A DNA stretch of 64,000 nt, from positions 62,001 through 126,000 of the forward strand of contig NZ_JANIDX010000003.1 in assembly GCF_026385485.1 (NCBI RefSeq). Reading direction: 5' to 3'. Positions within the stretch are counted from its first letter, which is position 1, and the number at the start of each line of letters is the position of its first letter. This document shows, piece after piece, positions 16,731-27,671 of the stretch. The translations under genes were made by a program, and so were the position numbers. The stretch comes from Bombella pollinis (GTDB taxonomy: Bacteria; Pseudomonadota; Alphaproteobacteria; Acetobacterales; Acetobacteraceae). Below the pieces are notes generated by a model. That model had not been told where the DNA came from, searched no databases, and saw only the letters and a program-made list of their open reading frames with translations.

Positions 16731-17777
16731 TTAGTCCGTGGTTGTGGTTGATGTATGGTGAGCCTCTGGCGTGCAATGCGGTGCAGAGCAGGCCGTAGCC
16801 GTAGCAGCCTCGACTTGGAAGGTCGGATGGCCGATGGCAAAGCGTTCTTGCAACAGATGGGTGGCTTCATGCAGGGTTGCCGCAATCTGGCTTTGTGCGT
16901 CTTGCGCGCTGTATCCTTCAGGGAAGGGGTGGAGGGTGAGATGGACCGTTAGAGCAGTTTCGGTTGTGCTGATTGGCCAGATATGGAGGTGATGGAGGTC
17001 CGCAATAGCGGGCATAGCGCGTAGGGCATCCTCAACAGCGCGTGGTGTGATGCTGTGTGGGACCGCATCTAAAGCGAGGCCGAGTGCGTGGGTCAGAAGC
17101 GACCATGTGCCCCAGATAATCAACCCAGAGACGATGAGGCTCGCTAAGGGGTCGATGAAGGAAGAGCCTGTGAGGGTGATAAGCCCCCCTGCGATGACGA
17201 CCCCTAGGGCCATAAGAGCATCGGAGGCCATATGGAGGAAGGCCCCGCGCATATTGAGGTCGTGATGCGCCCCGCGCATGAGCAATAAAGCCGTGCCACC
17301 ATTAATGAGGATGCCAATAGCCGCTACGATGCTGATTGTCCGGCCGTGGACGATTTCTGGATGGATGAAATGCCAGATAGCCTCCCAAATAATCCCCCCC
17401 GTGACGAGCAAAAGGATGGTTGCATTGAGGAGAGCGGTGAGAATCGTGGCGCGTTTAAAACCGTAAGTGAAGCGTTCGCTGGGGCTGCGGCGGGCGAGGG
17501 CTTGTGCGCCCCATGCGGCAAGTAGGCTTAATACATCGGAGAGATTATGCCCGGCATCGGCTAAAAGGGAGAGAGAATGGGCGGCAAATCCCCATCCGGC
17601 CTCCCCAATCAGATAGGCAGAATTGAGAAGAATGGCGATGAGGAAGGTGCCACCAAAAGAGGTTGGCGCATGGCTATGCCCCCCGTGATGATGCCCATGC
17701 CCATGCCCATGCCCATGTGTATGCGTATGGTGGTCATGATGGTCATGGTCATGGTGGTGATGGGCGGTGGTCGTCAT
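16731..17777 (-). CDS. Cation diffusion facilitator with His-rich N-terminus (ZitB/CzcD-like)
   Basis: This 348-residue zinc-type CDF exporter has about 40 N-terminal residues dominated by HD and HG repeats (a metal-sensing or buffering tail). Six membrane segments follow, with LADAGHNLSDVLSLL (HxxxD) and HMASDALMALGV as the transport site, then a cytosolic domain ending in a further His-rich tail. ATG 17777 has AGGA about 6 nt upstream; the longer frame to 17837 is not needed. It is the first gene of a two-CDF operon and is divergent from an FAD oxidoreductase gene. Confidence 0.92.
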   Translation of the reverse strand: MTTTAHHHHDHDHHDHHTHTHGHGHGHGHHHGGHSHAPTSFGGTFLIAILLNSAYLIGEAGWGFAAHSLSLLADAGHNLSDVLSLLAAWGAQALARRSPSERFTYGFKRATILTALLNATILLLVTGGIIWEAIWHFIHPEIVHGRTISIVAAIGILINGGTALLLMRGAHHDLNMRGAFLHMASDALMALGVVIAGGLITLTGSSFIDPLASLIVSGLIIWGTWSLLTHALGLALDAVPHSITPRAVEDALRAMPAIADLHHLHIWPISTTETALTVHLTLHPFPEGYSAQDAQSQIAATLHEATHLLQERFAIGHPTFQVEAATATACSAPHCTPEAHHTSTTTTD

Positions 17778-17912
17778 GAATATCCTGATAGGCAGAGGAA
17801 AGCACAGGAAGGCTAATGATAAGGGAAACTTATTCACGATGCATCATTTTTCTGCTCTGCTTGTGCTGAGCCTGCTTGCCAGAGCCGCGTTGCTAGCAGT
17901 AAAGGAGCGGGC

Positions 17913-19562
17913 ATGACAGCTTCTTCTCCTATGCTTCGTTTGAGTAACCTTGCTCTCCCCCTAGACCATGCAGAGGATGAGCTACGCACGGCGATTATTA
18001 CGCGTCTGGGCATAGAGGCAGAGGCTTTGCGGGCCTATCATATCTTCCGCCGTGGGTATGATGCACGGCGGCGGGGGCATATACAGCTTGTCTATACGCT
18101 CGATTGTGACGTGCGGGATTGTGAGGCTGTTTTAGCGCGTTTTGGCGATGACCAGCAGATTCGCCCTACCCCCGATACGCGCTGGGTCGCCCCGATATTG
18201 ACCGCAGAACAACGTGAAAGGGCCGCGCGCCCTATTGTGGTTGGGGCAGGGCCATGTGGGTTGATGGCGGCTCTTATTTTAGCTCAAGCAGGGTTAAAGC
18301 CGATTATTTTAGAGCGTGGTCGTGCTGTTAGGCAGCGCACGGCCGATACATTCGCCCTATGGCGGAAGGCGCAATTTACAGCGGAAAGTAATGTACAATT
18401 TGGCGAGGGGGGTGCCGGTACATTCTCTGATGGCAAGCTTTATTCTGGCGTGTCGGACCCGCGTCATCTTGGCCGTAAGGTTTTGGAGGAGTTCGTAAAG
18501 GCCGGAGCCCCGGAGGAGATTTTATATCTCTCCAAACCCCATATTGGGACGTTTCGTTTAGTGACGGTTGTGCAGTCCCTCCGGGCTCAGATTGAGGCTC
18601 TCGGTGGTGAATATCGGTTTGAGACACGGCTGGAGGGCATTGAGACGGCAGCTTGTGCAGATAAGCCAGATATGCGGCAGATTACTGGGGTTAGGCTTTC
18701 TACTGGGGAGGTTTTACCTGCGGAGCGGGTGATTTTGGCGGTGGGGCATTCAGCACGCGATACATTTGCTATGCTGCATGAGAGTGGCGTGCCGATGCAG
18801 GCCAAGCCTTTCTCTATTGGGGTGCGGATTGAGCATCCTCAATCAGTGATAGATGTTGCGCGTTTTGGCCCGCAAGCGGGGCATCCTCTGCTTGGTGCTG
18901 CGGATTATAAGCTGGTGCATCATGCTAGTACGGGCCGGGGTGTATATTCTTTTTGTATGTGTCCGGGTGGGCAAGTTGTCGCAGCAACCTCGGAGGAAGG
19001 TCAAGTCGTCACCAATGGGATGAGCCAATATTCCCGTGCGGAGCGTAATGCTAATAGCGGCATTGTTGTGGAGGTTCGGCCGGGGGTGGATTTTCCCGAT
19101 GAGCCTTTGGCGGGGATTGCCTTCCAACGTCATTGGGAGAAGGCTGCGTTTATAGCGGGTGGTGGGGCTTATCGGGCCCCAGCTCAACGAGTGGGGGACT
19201 TCCTCGCAGGGCGGGCTTCAACCTCTTTGGGAGCGGTTGTGCCGTCTTATCAGCCGGGTGTTACCCCGACAGACCTTACAACATGTTTGCCAGATTTTGT
19301 CGTGGCCTCCATCCGGGAAGCTCTGCCGCGTTTTGAGCGCAAGATTAAGGGCTATAGCATGGATGATGCGGTGATGACGGGGGTGGAGACGCGGACCTCT
19401 TCGCCTCTGCGCATCTTGCGGGATGATACTGGCCAAAGCCCGCTTGTGCGTGGCTTTTACCCGGCGGGGGAAGGGGCTGGCTATGCAGGGGGTATCCTCT
19501 CTGCTGGGATGGATGGAATCCGTGTAGCGGAATGGGTAGCTCAATCCTATATGGATGTCTAA
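17913..19562 (+). CDS. FAD-dependent oxidoreductase (COG2509-type)
   Basis: This 549-residue protein has an N-terminal domain of about 100 residues (LEDHAEDELRTAII-like start, RRRGHIQLVY). A Rossmann FAD site follows, IVVGAGPCGLMAALILAQAG, with the family block SNVQFGEGGAGTFSDGKLY. The C-terminal end GFYPAGEGAGYAGGILSAGM is the second FAD contact typical of the group. Substrates of COG2509 proteins are unknown. AAAGGAG lies about 8 nt before ATG 17913. The 288 bases after it, before the autotransporter, are AT-rich and hold no gene. Confidence 0.88.
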   Translation: MTASSPMLRLSNLALPLDHAEDELRTAIITRLGIEAEALRAYHIFRRGYDARRRGHIQLVYTLDCDVRDCEAVLARFGDDQQIRPTPDTRWVAPILTAEQRERAARPIVVGAGPCGLMAALILAQAGLKPIILERGRAVRQRTADTFALWRKAQFTAESNVQFGEGGAGTFSDGKLYSGVSDPRHLGRKVLEEFVKAGAPEEILYLSKPHIGTFRLVTVVQSLRAQIEALGGEYRFETRLEGIETAACADKPDMRQITGVRLSTGEVLPAERVILAVGHSARDTFAMLHESGVPMQAKPFSIGVRIEHPQSVIDVARFGPQAGHPLLGAADYKLVHHASTGRGVYSFCMCPGGQVVAATSEEGQVVTNGMSQYSRAERNANSGIVVEVRPGVDFPDEPLAGIAFQRHWEKAAFIAGGGAYRAPAQRVGDFLAGRASTSLGAVVPSYQPGVTPTDLTTCLPDFVVASIREALPRFERKIKGYSMDDAVMTGVETRTSSPLRILRDDTGQSPLVRGFYPAGEGAGYAGGILSAGMDGIRVAEWVAQSYMDV

Positions 19563-19737
19563 GAGAGTCTGTTTCGCCTAAGCTGTACTTAAATAAGGTT
19601 ATTGGGGTATTCACTTGATTGTAAAAAAAAGGCAAGTTTTCCCTCTAAAAAGGCTGATTTCTTTAGAAAAATGAGGAAGTAGGCAGTGTTACCTATCCTT
19701 TTTTCAGCATTGGGTTTTTTTAATAACGCATAAGGAC

Positions 19738-19772
19738 AAAATTACTCCATTTGAAGAGGTAAGTAATTTTTT
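19738..19772 (+). other. AT-rich inverted repeat followed by a T run
   Basis: AAAATTACT (19738-19746) and AGTAATTTT (19762-19770) form a perfect 9-bp inverted repeat around a 15-base loop, with T continuing to 19772. It lies between the FAD oxidoreductase and the broken autotransporter, about 80 bases before the latter's start. The stem is AT-rich and weak, so it may be a poor terminator or leader structure. Nothing else was recognised in 19563-19850. Confidence 0.3.
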
Positions 19773-20308
19773 ATAGACAAGCCTGACTGATGAAGGAGAT
19801 GCTTCTTCCCATTTTTTGATTAATTAAATAACGATTCAGGGAGAAGGTTCGTGATGAAAATGCGCGAGGTTCAAGGTGGGATGCGATTGCCATTAGAGAT
19901 AGTGCCTGCTTGTCGGTCATTAAAACTATCCGCACGATGTGCGTTATTGCTGGCAAGTGTGTCCTCTTTCTCCTCGATGGTATCGTCAGCGTGGGCTGAT
20001 GATGGGGCGCCTCAACCAGTGGGGGAGACGAAGATTTTTACGTCTGCCCAAGGTAAGATGGTCCCTTATATTGATTCCATTACAGATGATGGGAACAAGC
20101 TGGTTTCTGTCGTGCAAAATGGGCCGGGTACAACATTATTGGCATCAGCAAATAGCTATACGGGTTCGACCACGATTAGCCCAAGGTATGCTTGCTTTAG
20201 GGATAGAAGGAAGCATTGAGACCTCTAGCGGTGTTATCATGAATGGCGGCATCTTTAGCCTTGGGTCTGCTTGTGGTTCTTGCACTTCACCTGATGGGCT
20301 CTGGCGTT

Positions 20309-20316
20309 GGGGGGGG
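20309..20316 (+). repeat. Poly-G tract (G8) at a frame break
   Basis: Eight Gs lie in the passenger region of the broken autotransporter. Nine Gs would join the upstream frame (SPDGLWRW) to the downstream one (AVNIKSLSGDSG). Tracts of this kind can slip during replication. Confidence 0.85.
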
Positions 20317-21610
20317 CGGTTAATATTAAAAGCCTTTCCGGCGATAGCGGTACAGTTAATATGTACTCTAAGGATCTGAATATCACCTCCCCGGGTAATA
20401 ATGATAAGCTTGGTGCAGATATTACAGGGAATGGTGGGACGATTACCGTCTTTGCTGGTCAAGATGCTCAATATGCTAAAGAAGGATTTGGAGGTAATGT
20501 AAGTGGCCAGCTAAATCTTGTAACATATGCTGGTGCAACTGATGTTTATAATGAAATGGATTATAGCGGTGCGACTACTGTAAAATATGGTGGCAGATTA
20601 CACATCTATGGTAGTGTTCCTAATACAAGCAATGTAACGATTGAGGATGGCGGTCTTCTTAATGGTGTAGGTACAATCGGTAGCCGTAATAGTACAACAT
20701 ATATTCAGACAGGCGGCACGATTGAGTCTGGTTATGCGGCCAATCCATGGGATGATTTGAAAATTGGAGGTAATTTAACAGTTGATGGTACCTCAGATTT
20801 TACGCGCACAACAAGTCAGCATGGTGGTCTTATTAAAGTGGGAGGTGATCTTACTTTAAATGGGGAGGTTCTAGCACATTCGTCATTTGATTATGTAGGG
20901 TCAGGGGTACGGACCCTCTATCTTTACGAGGGGACGGTCCAAACGGGAGATAAGTTAAGTCTCAATGTTTATGGTACTCCACAAGGGGGAACGGACAGTT
21001 TCCAGATAGGTCACCATCAGGTCAATTTGGTTGAGGCGAATTCGACCGATAATTTATCTTTCTGGAATGGCACTCATATGACCCCTACGAATCAAGTGGA
21101 GGGTGGTTCCGGGGTGTGGAAGCAGGACGATACTGCACAAACAAACTGGACAAATGCTGCAGGAACAGAGAGTGCGCCGTGGGCTGCCGGTAGTTATGCT
21201 ATTTTTCAGCATAGTACGGCCTCCAGTCCCGAGAACGGCGCAATTACAGTAGCGGGGACTGTAGATGTTGGTGGTATGCAGTTTACGCCTGCTCATAATG
21301 GGAATGATACACAATCATATTATCTTATCCCTTAAGGTACATCATCAAATATTGTTTTAGATGGGAAGGTGTATAATCAATCTGCATTTGATGTAACGAA
21401 TCAAAAAAGTCAAAGTGCAGCACAAAACGCGGGCCTTCTTTATAACCCAACCGGTGCAGTTTCTGTGATTCGTGTGGGGGATGGGACCATGGTGGGTACC
21501 GGTACGGTTGCAAATATTAGTACAAATATTACAGATAAGTCTGGCAACTCTACGACACTTGTTAAGACTGATTTAGGGACGTTGAACCTTAGTGTGGCGA
21601 ATAGCTACAC

Positions 21611-21619
21611 GGGGGGGGG
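21611..21619 (+). repeat. Poly-G tract (G9) at a frame break
   Basis: Nine Gs follow the repeat NSYT in the same gene. Ten (or seven) would restore NSYTGG..TVVMGGVLQIASD. With nine the frame stops at 21668. Confidence 0.85.
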
Positions 21620-24600
21620 ACTGTCGTTATGGGCGGGGTACTCCAAATTGCGTCTGACCAAAGTTTAGGGGCTGCTGGGACAGCTCTGAATATTGATGGC
21701 GGTACCTTGCGGCTTGGTGGGGATGTGACTACGAACCGTACCGTTATCCTTGGTGCGTTTAATAACTATGCCGGGTTGGACTTAAATGGCCATACAGGTA
21801 CGTTGAAGGGCTCTATCGTTGGGCCGGGACAGAAGCTCGAAGTGTGGGGTAATCGAGATAATCCCTCTGTTCTTAATATTAATGGGAATAACACTTATAC
21901 GGGGGATACGTACTTTAAAGGCTCTTTTAATGATGCCTCATTCCCTACGAAGACGACAATTAACGCTAATAGTGATACCCCTTTTGGGGCCTCATCAAGC
22001 GATGCACATGGCGGCACCGTTTTTGTAGGCAATGCGACACTTAATGTGAATAATCACGCTACATTAGGTTATCATAGTATAATTAATGATGGAGGCACGA
22101 TTAATCTTAATTCAGCTGACACGAATGGCCATGCAGATATAAATAATAGAGGCGGTTATGGGATCAACGCTGTTTTAAATGTTAATAATGCGTCCTCTGT
22201 TGGTGCATCGACCATTACAAATAATAATGGCGGTATAATTAATCTTAACGATTCTTCTCGCGCAGATGCGGCGACCATTAAAAATAACGGAGGAGCGATA
22301 AACGCTGTTGGGGGTAGTGGTGTTGGCTCGCTCTCTGGCAATGGAGGGGGGACTATCTCATTAAAGGGGACGTTCACTGTTGGTGCATTGAATCAGGATG
22401 ATACGCTAGATTCCGTCATCCAAAATGATAGCTCTAAGAATGCTGGTAGCCTCGTGAAAGTGGGTACGGGCACGCAGACCCTAACAGGCAATAACAGCTA
22501 TACAGGCTCCACTAATGTAAATGAGGGTACCCTCGCCCTTGCTGGTCAAGGCAGTATTGCCCAGTCTGCTTCCATTGATATTGAGCAACAGGGTAGTTTT
22601 GATATCAGTAAGGCGGCATCAGATGAAACTGTGAATACCATTAGTGGCTCTGGTAGCGTTATATTAGGTAAAAATACACTAAATATCGTGAATGCTAATT
22701 ATATTAAGCCATATTTTGGTAGTATTTCTGGTAGTGGTGGTGTGAATCTCTTCAGAGGAGGTGTATTCTTTAGTGGTCAAAATACCTATACAGGTTTAAC
22801 AGATGTTAAAGGGGGTGATTTCCACTTAGATGGGTCTATTGCTGGGGACTTGCTGAATGAGACGACAACTAAGATAGGAGATCAGCCGCAAGGTAAGGTG
22901 AGTGTTGGTGGGGATATAAAGAACTTAGGCGCCCTCACCATAAGAAACGCCACTATACATAATATTTCTTCCGATGCTGGTGCTTCCACGTTTCTAGGTA
23001 ATGTCGTTGCTGAGGGTGACATATCGTCTAAGAGTGATTTTGTCTTTGGGGATACTAATAAAGACAAAGATAATGATGTTACAGCGTTTTCATATAACAC
23101 TGGGAAGGGTAACAGAACGACCCTAAACGGTAATTTGATTCTAACACAGGCCCATGGGGCTATAAACGGCTGGGTTTTGGGGGTGCTGGGTTAACCATTG
23201 CTGGGGGGACGGAAGTTCTTAATGATTATTACGCGTCTACTGGCAATTTAACCATTAAAAATGGAGGTACGTTGGAAGTAGATGGTCAGGTATCTCCTTA
23301 TATTGGTGGTCTAACGGATGTCCAAAATGGCGGTACATTGCGTGGGACGGGTAGTCTTCATAGTTTAAATGTTCAGTCGGGTGGCCTTATTGCACCTGGG
23401 ACGGTTGGCTCTAACACGCCTTCTACCCTGAATGTCGCAGGTGATGTGAGCATGGCGAAAGGCTCCATCCTTCGCATTAATGGCACTAGCGACACGACAG
23501 GCCAGAGCCTGACCACGGCAAAGGGGGCTGGGTATAAGGAGCTAACCTCTGACCGTCTGGCCGTTGCAGGCAAGGCAAACTTAGCGGGTGGGACGCTCGA
23601 CCTGATTGTTAAAAATGCAGGGGCAGGCCTAACTTATGGGCAGGCGTACCGCGTGCTGACAGCCACACAAGGGGTGAGCGGTCAATTTGATGGCCTAACG
23701 ACCAATCTCGCCGCGCAATATGCGTATCTGGACCCGACCCTCGCTTATAGTGCTGATGCGGTCGATATTGTGTTGAAGCGCAATAGCACTGGCTTTGGTG
23801 ATATTGGCGGGACGCATAATGAGGTGACGGCTGGCCGAGGGGTAAGCCATGTCGGTGCAGGGAGTGGGTTGGTGACAGCCTTAACGGGCCTGACCAAAGA
23901 CCAAGCTCGCCGCGCGCTTGATAATCTCTCGGGTGAGTTACATGCCTCCATCCGCACAGCGTTAATCCAAGATAGCTTCTATCTCCGCAATGCTGTGATT
24001 AACCGTCTCGCCAATGCAGATTGTGATTATGGGCGTAATGGGCAGAGTGTTTATGACCTCAAAACGCATAAAAAGAACGAGGCCTGCTACTCTGACCATG
24101 CTGTCCTCTGGGGCCAAGCTTATGGGGGCTTAGGCCATAATAGCGGGGATGGTAATGCCGCGCTGATGCACCATAACACGGCAGGCTTTATCATCGGGGC
24201 CGATACCCCCATCAACCATAGTCATTGGCGTGTTGGTGGGCTGCTCTCCTATGGTCATTCTCAATTTAATGTGGCGCGTGGGCGGTCCTCCTCTGGTAAC
24301 AGCAATAACATCTCTGTTGGGGCCTATGCGGGGACGCATTGGGGGCGGCTGAACCTTCGTTTAGGGGCCGATTATAGCTGGAATGTGATTAACACGCGCC
24401 GTCAGATTGCTGTTGGGGATTATGGCAGCCGTGTGCGGAGCAGCTATCTGGGCGGTACAGCGCAAGCCTATGCGGAGCTTGGCTATAAGCTGCGCGCAGG
24501 CCGTACAGTGTTTGAGCCTTTTATGAATGTGGCTTACGTCAATATGCAGACGAACAGCTATCGTGAGCATGGTAATGATGCGGCCTTGCGCAGCCGGGGG

Positions 24601-24960
24601 ACGGATCAGGGTGTGACCTTCTCCACCTTTGGCTTCCGTGCGGCCACGCGGGTGAATATTGGTAAGGCTGTCTTTATGCCGCATATTATGGCGGGGTATC
24701 GTCATGGGTTTGGGCGTTTGCAGCCCGGGCTGCATGAAGGCTTTGTTGCCGGTGGTGGAACAAGCACGATGGATGTTGCTGGTGTTCTGCTCTCCAGCAA
24801 TGCCGCTGTGACGGATGCAGGCATTACGGCACAGATTACAAACCGCATTAATCTGGACCTCTCCTATATCGGCCAATATGGCAACCACTCTACCGAAAGC
24901 GGTGCTACAGGTAGTGTGAATGTAAGCTTCTAAGGCCTAGAGGTCATAAGGACCTTATGT

Positions 24961-24991
24961 AAAAGGCGGCCCCAAAAAGGCCGCCTTTTTT
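24961..24991 (+). terminator. Intrinsic terminator, probably bidirectional
   Basis: An 11-bp stem, AAAAGGCGGCC / GGCCGCCTTTT, with a 7-nt loop (24972-24978) is followed by T to 24991. It ends the autotransporter unit and, read from the other strand with its A/T arms, can also end the convergent MFS gene. Confidence 0.92.
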
Positions 24992-25003
24992 GTGCTGAAT
25001 CCC

Positions 25004-26260
25004 TTAGAAGTTTTGCACATCTTTCGGGCGGAAGAACGTTACCCCGATGCTCATCATCGTACCAGCGAGCACGCATATGGTTGCAGCGATGGGCAGCCCT
25101 GCCACGAGAGGCCCAAGAGCGGGTACAATGCGACCTGCTAAGCCTTGCCCTAATGAGCCAACAGCATAGCTTGTGCCCATACCCGCGCTGCGGCGTTCAT
25201 TAGGGAAGCGTTGGGAGAGATAATGTGGCACAAGGGCATAAACGCCTGATGCGGCCGCCCCGATGAGGAAGGCTGATGCCAGCAAAATGGCCCATGGTCC
25301 TGCATTGAGGAAGGGGATGATTAAAAGTATGACTGTTAGGAGGGCAAGGCGCATGATGCGGGCCTCCCCAAAGCGTGCAGCTAAAGCCCCGCATAGGATT
25401 TTCCCACTAAAAGAGCCGAGGCAATAAAGTGCTACGGGCCAGAAGATAAGCTGGGGGCTTAGATGGTGATGCTCCCGCAAAATCGTGGGGTAGAATGTGT
25501 ATAATGCTGCTTTTTGGAACTCTAGGAAGCACATAAAGGCCACAGCTTGGAAAGCAGCTCCGTTCCAGAAGGCACGTATGATATGCCATAGGCTGGGGCC
25601 TTTCTCGGCGGTTGGGGAGGTATGTGTTGCGTGCTTCTTCTTTTCTTGCGTGGCGAGCCAGAGGGGGCTTTCTGCCACTCCAAGGCGAATAAAGATGACG
25701 AGTAAAGCCGGGAGTAAGCCGATAAAGAACATAAGCCGCCAGCTATAATGTGGCAGAATTAAAGCCTGCGCCCCTGCTGCGGCCATATAGCCGATTTCAT
25801 AACCGGACATCATTGTAGCAGAGGCTAAGGGGCGGAGCGGGGCGGGTACGCTCTCCATCAAGAGTGTGGCGGAGGCGGTCCATTCTCCCCCAAAGCCAAT
25901 GCCGAAAAGGAATTGAATGATGATGAGGCTGAGGAGATGATGCGTTGTGCCGGTTAACGCGGCGAACAGGGCAAAGAAAAGGACGCCTAATGTAAAGGCT
26001 GGTTTGCGTCCGAAGCGGTCTGAGAGCCATCCCCACCCTGTGTTGCCAACAGCGCGCCCCAGAGCTTGCGCTAAAAAGACGCTGCCTAACATCGCCAATG
26101 AACAGCCGAAATCCTTTGCAATATCGGGGAGGGTAAACATGAGGGCGGTTTGGTCAAACGCATCCAAAAACCAGCCGCTAAAGGCAGCCAGTGTGACCTG
26201 CCAGTAAGGCAGTAAAGCAGCAAAACGGGGATGTTCATTTTGGTGAGATGAGGCGGACAT
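25004..26260 (-). CDS. MFS transporter (sialate/carboxylate symporter-like)
   Basis: This major facilitator superfamily permease has about twelve membrane segments. The N-terminal half shows FSGWFLDAFDQTALMFTLP and the loop 2-3 signature GWLSDRFGRKPAF, with GGEWTASATLLMES later. The pattern resembles NanT- and JEN-type proton symporters for organic acids. The substrate is inferred only at family level. The frame is open to 26308; ATG 26260 (MSASSHQNEH) is a natural start, but GGAGGG lies 14 nt away and neither choice is secure. It is divergent from hemA and shares the bidirectional terminator with the broken autotransporter. Confidence 0.85.
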   Translation of the reverse strand: MSASSHQNEHPRFAALLPYWQVTLAAFSGWFLDAFDQTALMFTLPDIAKDFGCSLAMLGSVFLAQALGRAVGNTGWGWLSDRFGRKPAFTLGVLFFALFAALTGTTHHLLSLIIIQFLFGIGFGGEWTASATLLMESVPAPLRPLASATMMSGYEIGYMAAAGAQALILPHYSWRLMFFIGLLPALLVIFIRLGVAESPLWLATQEKKKHATHTSPTAEKGPSLWHIIRAFWNGAAFQAVAFMCFLEFQKAALYTFYPTILREHHHLSPQLIFWPVALYCLGSFSGKILCGALAARFGEARIMRLALLTVILLIIPFLNAGPWAILLASAFLIGAAASGVYALVPHYLSQRFPNERRSAGMGTSYAVGSLGQGLAGRIVPALGPLVAGLPIAATICVLAGTMMSIGVTFFRPKDVQNF

Positions 26261-26462
26261 AGGCAAAAGAGAGGCCCTCCGGCAGCAAGCCCCGTGATGG
26301 GGAATCATAAGAGGAGTTAGCTATAACGGAATGGAGAGGAAAATAGTAGTTTTATGGTCCCCTTTTAAGGTTTCTGTAATCATGTTTTCGCCTATAACAG
26401 TGTTTAAGCCTTGCTTTCTGGGGAGTGAGACCTAAAGTGAGGCCCGCAAGGAGAACTATTTT

Positions 26463-27671
26463 ATGAATTACGATACCCTATTTCAAACCGCATTAGATGG
26501 CCTGCGTGCTGATGGTAGCTACCGCTATTTTGCGGAGTTAGAGCGTCATGCAGGTAAGTTCCCCAAGGCATTTCATCACGGTGTTGGGCGTGATGTGACG
26601 GTATGGTGCTCTAACGATTATTTGGGGATGGGGCAACATCCTGATGTTATAGCGGCGATTCATAAATCATTGGATGAAAGCGGGGCTGGCGCGGGGGGAA
26701 CGCGTAATATCTCTGGCACTAATCATTACCATGTTAGTTTGGAGAGAGAGCTTGCGTCTCTCCATGGTAAGGAGAGCGCGTTATTATTTAACTCAGGCTA
26801 TTTATCAAATTGGGTTACACTAGGAACATTAGCGGCACGTTTACCGGGCTGTGTGGTGATTTCTGACGAATTGAACCATGCGTCCATGATTGAGGGGATT
26901 CGTCACTCCCGTGCGGAGAAGCGCATCTTCAAGCATAATGACCTACAAGATTTAGAAGCGAAGCTAAAAGAGTTTCCGCTTGAGACGCCCAAGATTGTGG
27001 CTTTTGAATCAGTCTATTCCATGAATGGCGATATCGCTCCGATTGAGGAGATTTGCGATATTGCTGACCGCTATAATGCGATGACCTATCTTGATGAGGT
27101 CCATGCGGTTGGGATGTATGGCCCTCAAGGGGGTGGTGTCGCGCAGGAGCGTGGGTTGGAGCATCGCCTGACAGTGATTGAAGGCACATTAGGCAAGGCT
27201 TATGGCGTGGTGGGGGGCTATATTGCAGCCTCGGCGGCGTTATGCGACTTTGTGCGCTCTTTTGGTTCTGGCTTTATTTTCTCGACCTCTTTGCCACCGA
27301 TGATTGCCGCGGGGGTTCTGGCGAGTGTGCGGCATTTGCGCCATAGCGATGCCGAACGTAAGGGGCAGAAAGCCGCTGTAGCCTCTTTGCGGAAGAAGCT
27401 AGAGGCAGTGAAACTCCCTTATATGCCCGCGCAATCGCATATTACGCCGGTGATGGTGGGGGATGCGGCTTTGTGCCGTGAGGTGACAGACCGGCTCTTA
27501 AAAGAGCATGGTCATTACCTTCAGCCGATTAATTACCCGACTGTCCCGCGCGGCACGGAGCGTTTGCGCCTTACGCCGGGGCCGCTGCATACAGAGGCAG
27601 ATTTAGACTCTTTGGTCCGTGCGTTGAATCATGTATGGCAGGAGCTTAACCTCCCGCGGGCAGGGGCTTAA
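26463..27671 (+). CDS. hemA: 5-aminolevulinate synthase
   Basis: This 402-residue PLP enzyme condenses glycine and succinyl-CoA to 5-aminolevulinate, the first step of heme synthesis by the C4 route typical of Alphaproteobacteria. Motifs present: WCSNDYLGMGQHP, GAGAGGTRNISG, SDELNHASMI, YLDEVHAVGMYG and the PLP lysine in EGTLGKAYGVVGG. The C-terminal GTERLRLTPGP block is intact. AAGGAGAA at 26448-26455 is an ideal ribosome binding site for ATG 26463. Its stop codon overlaps that of the convergent TpsB gene, so no separate terminator fits between them. Confidence 0.97.
   Translation: MNYDTLFQTALDGLRADGSYRYFAELERHAGKFPKAFHHGVGRDVTVWCSNDYLGMGQHPDVIAAIHKSLDESGAGAGGTRNISGTNHYHVSLERELASLHGKESALLFNSGYLSNWVTLGTLAARLPGCVVISDELNHASMIEGIRHSRAEKRIFKHNDLQDLEAKLKEFPLETPKIVAFESVYSMNGDIAPIEEICDIADRYNAMTYLDEVHAVGMYGPQGGGVAQERGLEHRLTVIEGTLGKAYGVVGGYIAASAALCDFVRSFGSGFIFSTSLPPMIAAGVLASVRHLRHSDAERKGQKAAVASLRKKLEAVKLPYMPAQSHITPVMVGDAALCREVTDRLLKEHGHYLQPINYPTVPRGTERLRLTPGPLHTEADLDSLVRALNHVWQELNLPRAGA

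Larger units (their letters stand above)
19854..24933 (+). pseudogene. Type V autotransporter adhesin, disrupted by four indels and a nonsense codon
   Basis: The remnant keeps a whole autotransporter layout. A long signal peptide ends SSAWA before DDGAP, a beta-helical passenger carries NSYTG-type PATR repeats, a helix contains NLSGELHASIRTA, and a beta-barrel of about 280 residues (from about 24100) ends in Phe. Reading needs five repairs: one extra C at CCC 20180-20182, one missing G in G8 at 20309-20316, an in-frame TAA at 21333-21335, one missing G in G9 at 21611-21619 and one missing G at 23172-23174. The net length agrees with one ancestral frame of about 1,694 codons. GGGAGAAGG precedes ATG 19854. 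A terminator follows. Sequencing error in homopolymers cannot be excluded, but the TAA is a substitution. It is paralogous to the intact gene at 34880. Confidence 0.85.

Noticed and set aside
17692..17716. Tandem CCCATG hexamers resembling a microsatellite or CRISPR-like repeat
   Set aside because: They are the antisense of His-Gly codons in the His-rich N-terminus of the zinc-type CDF; there are no spacers.
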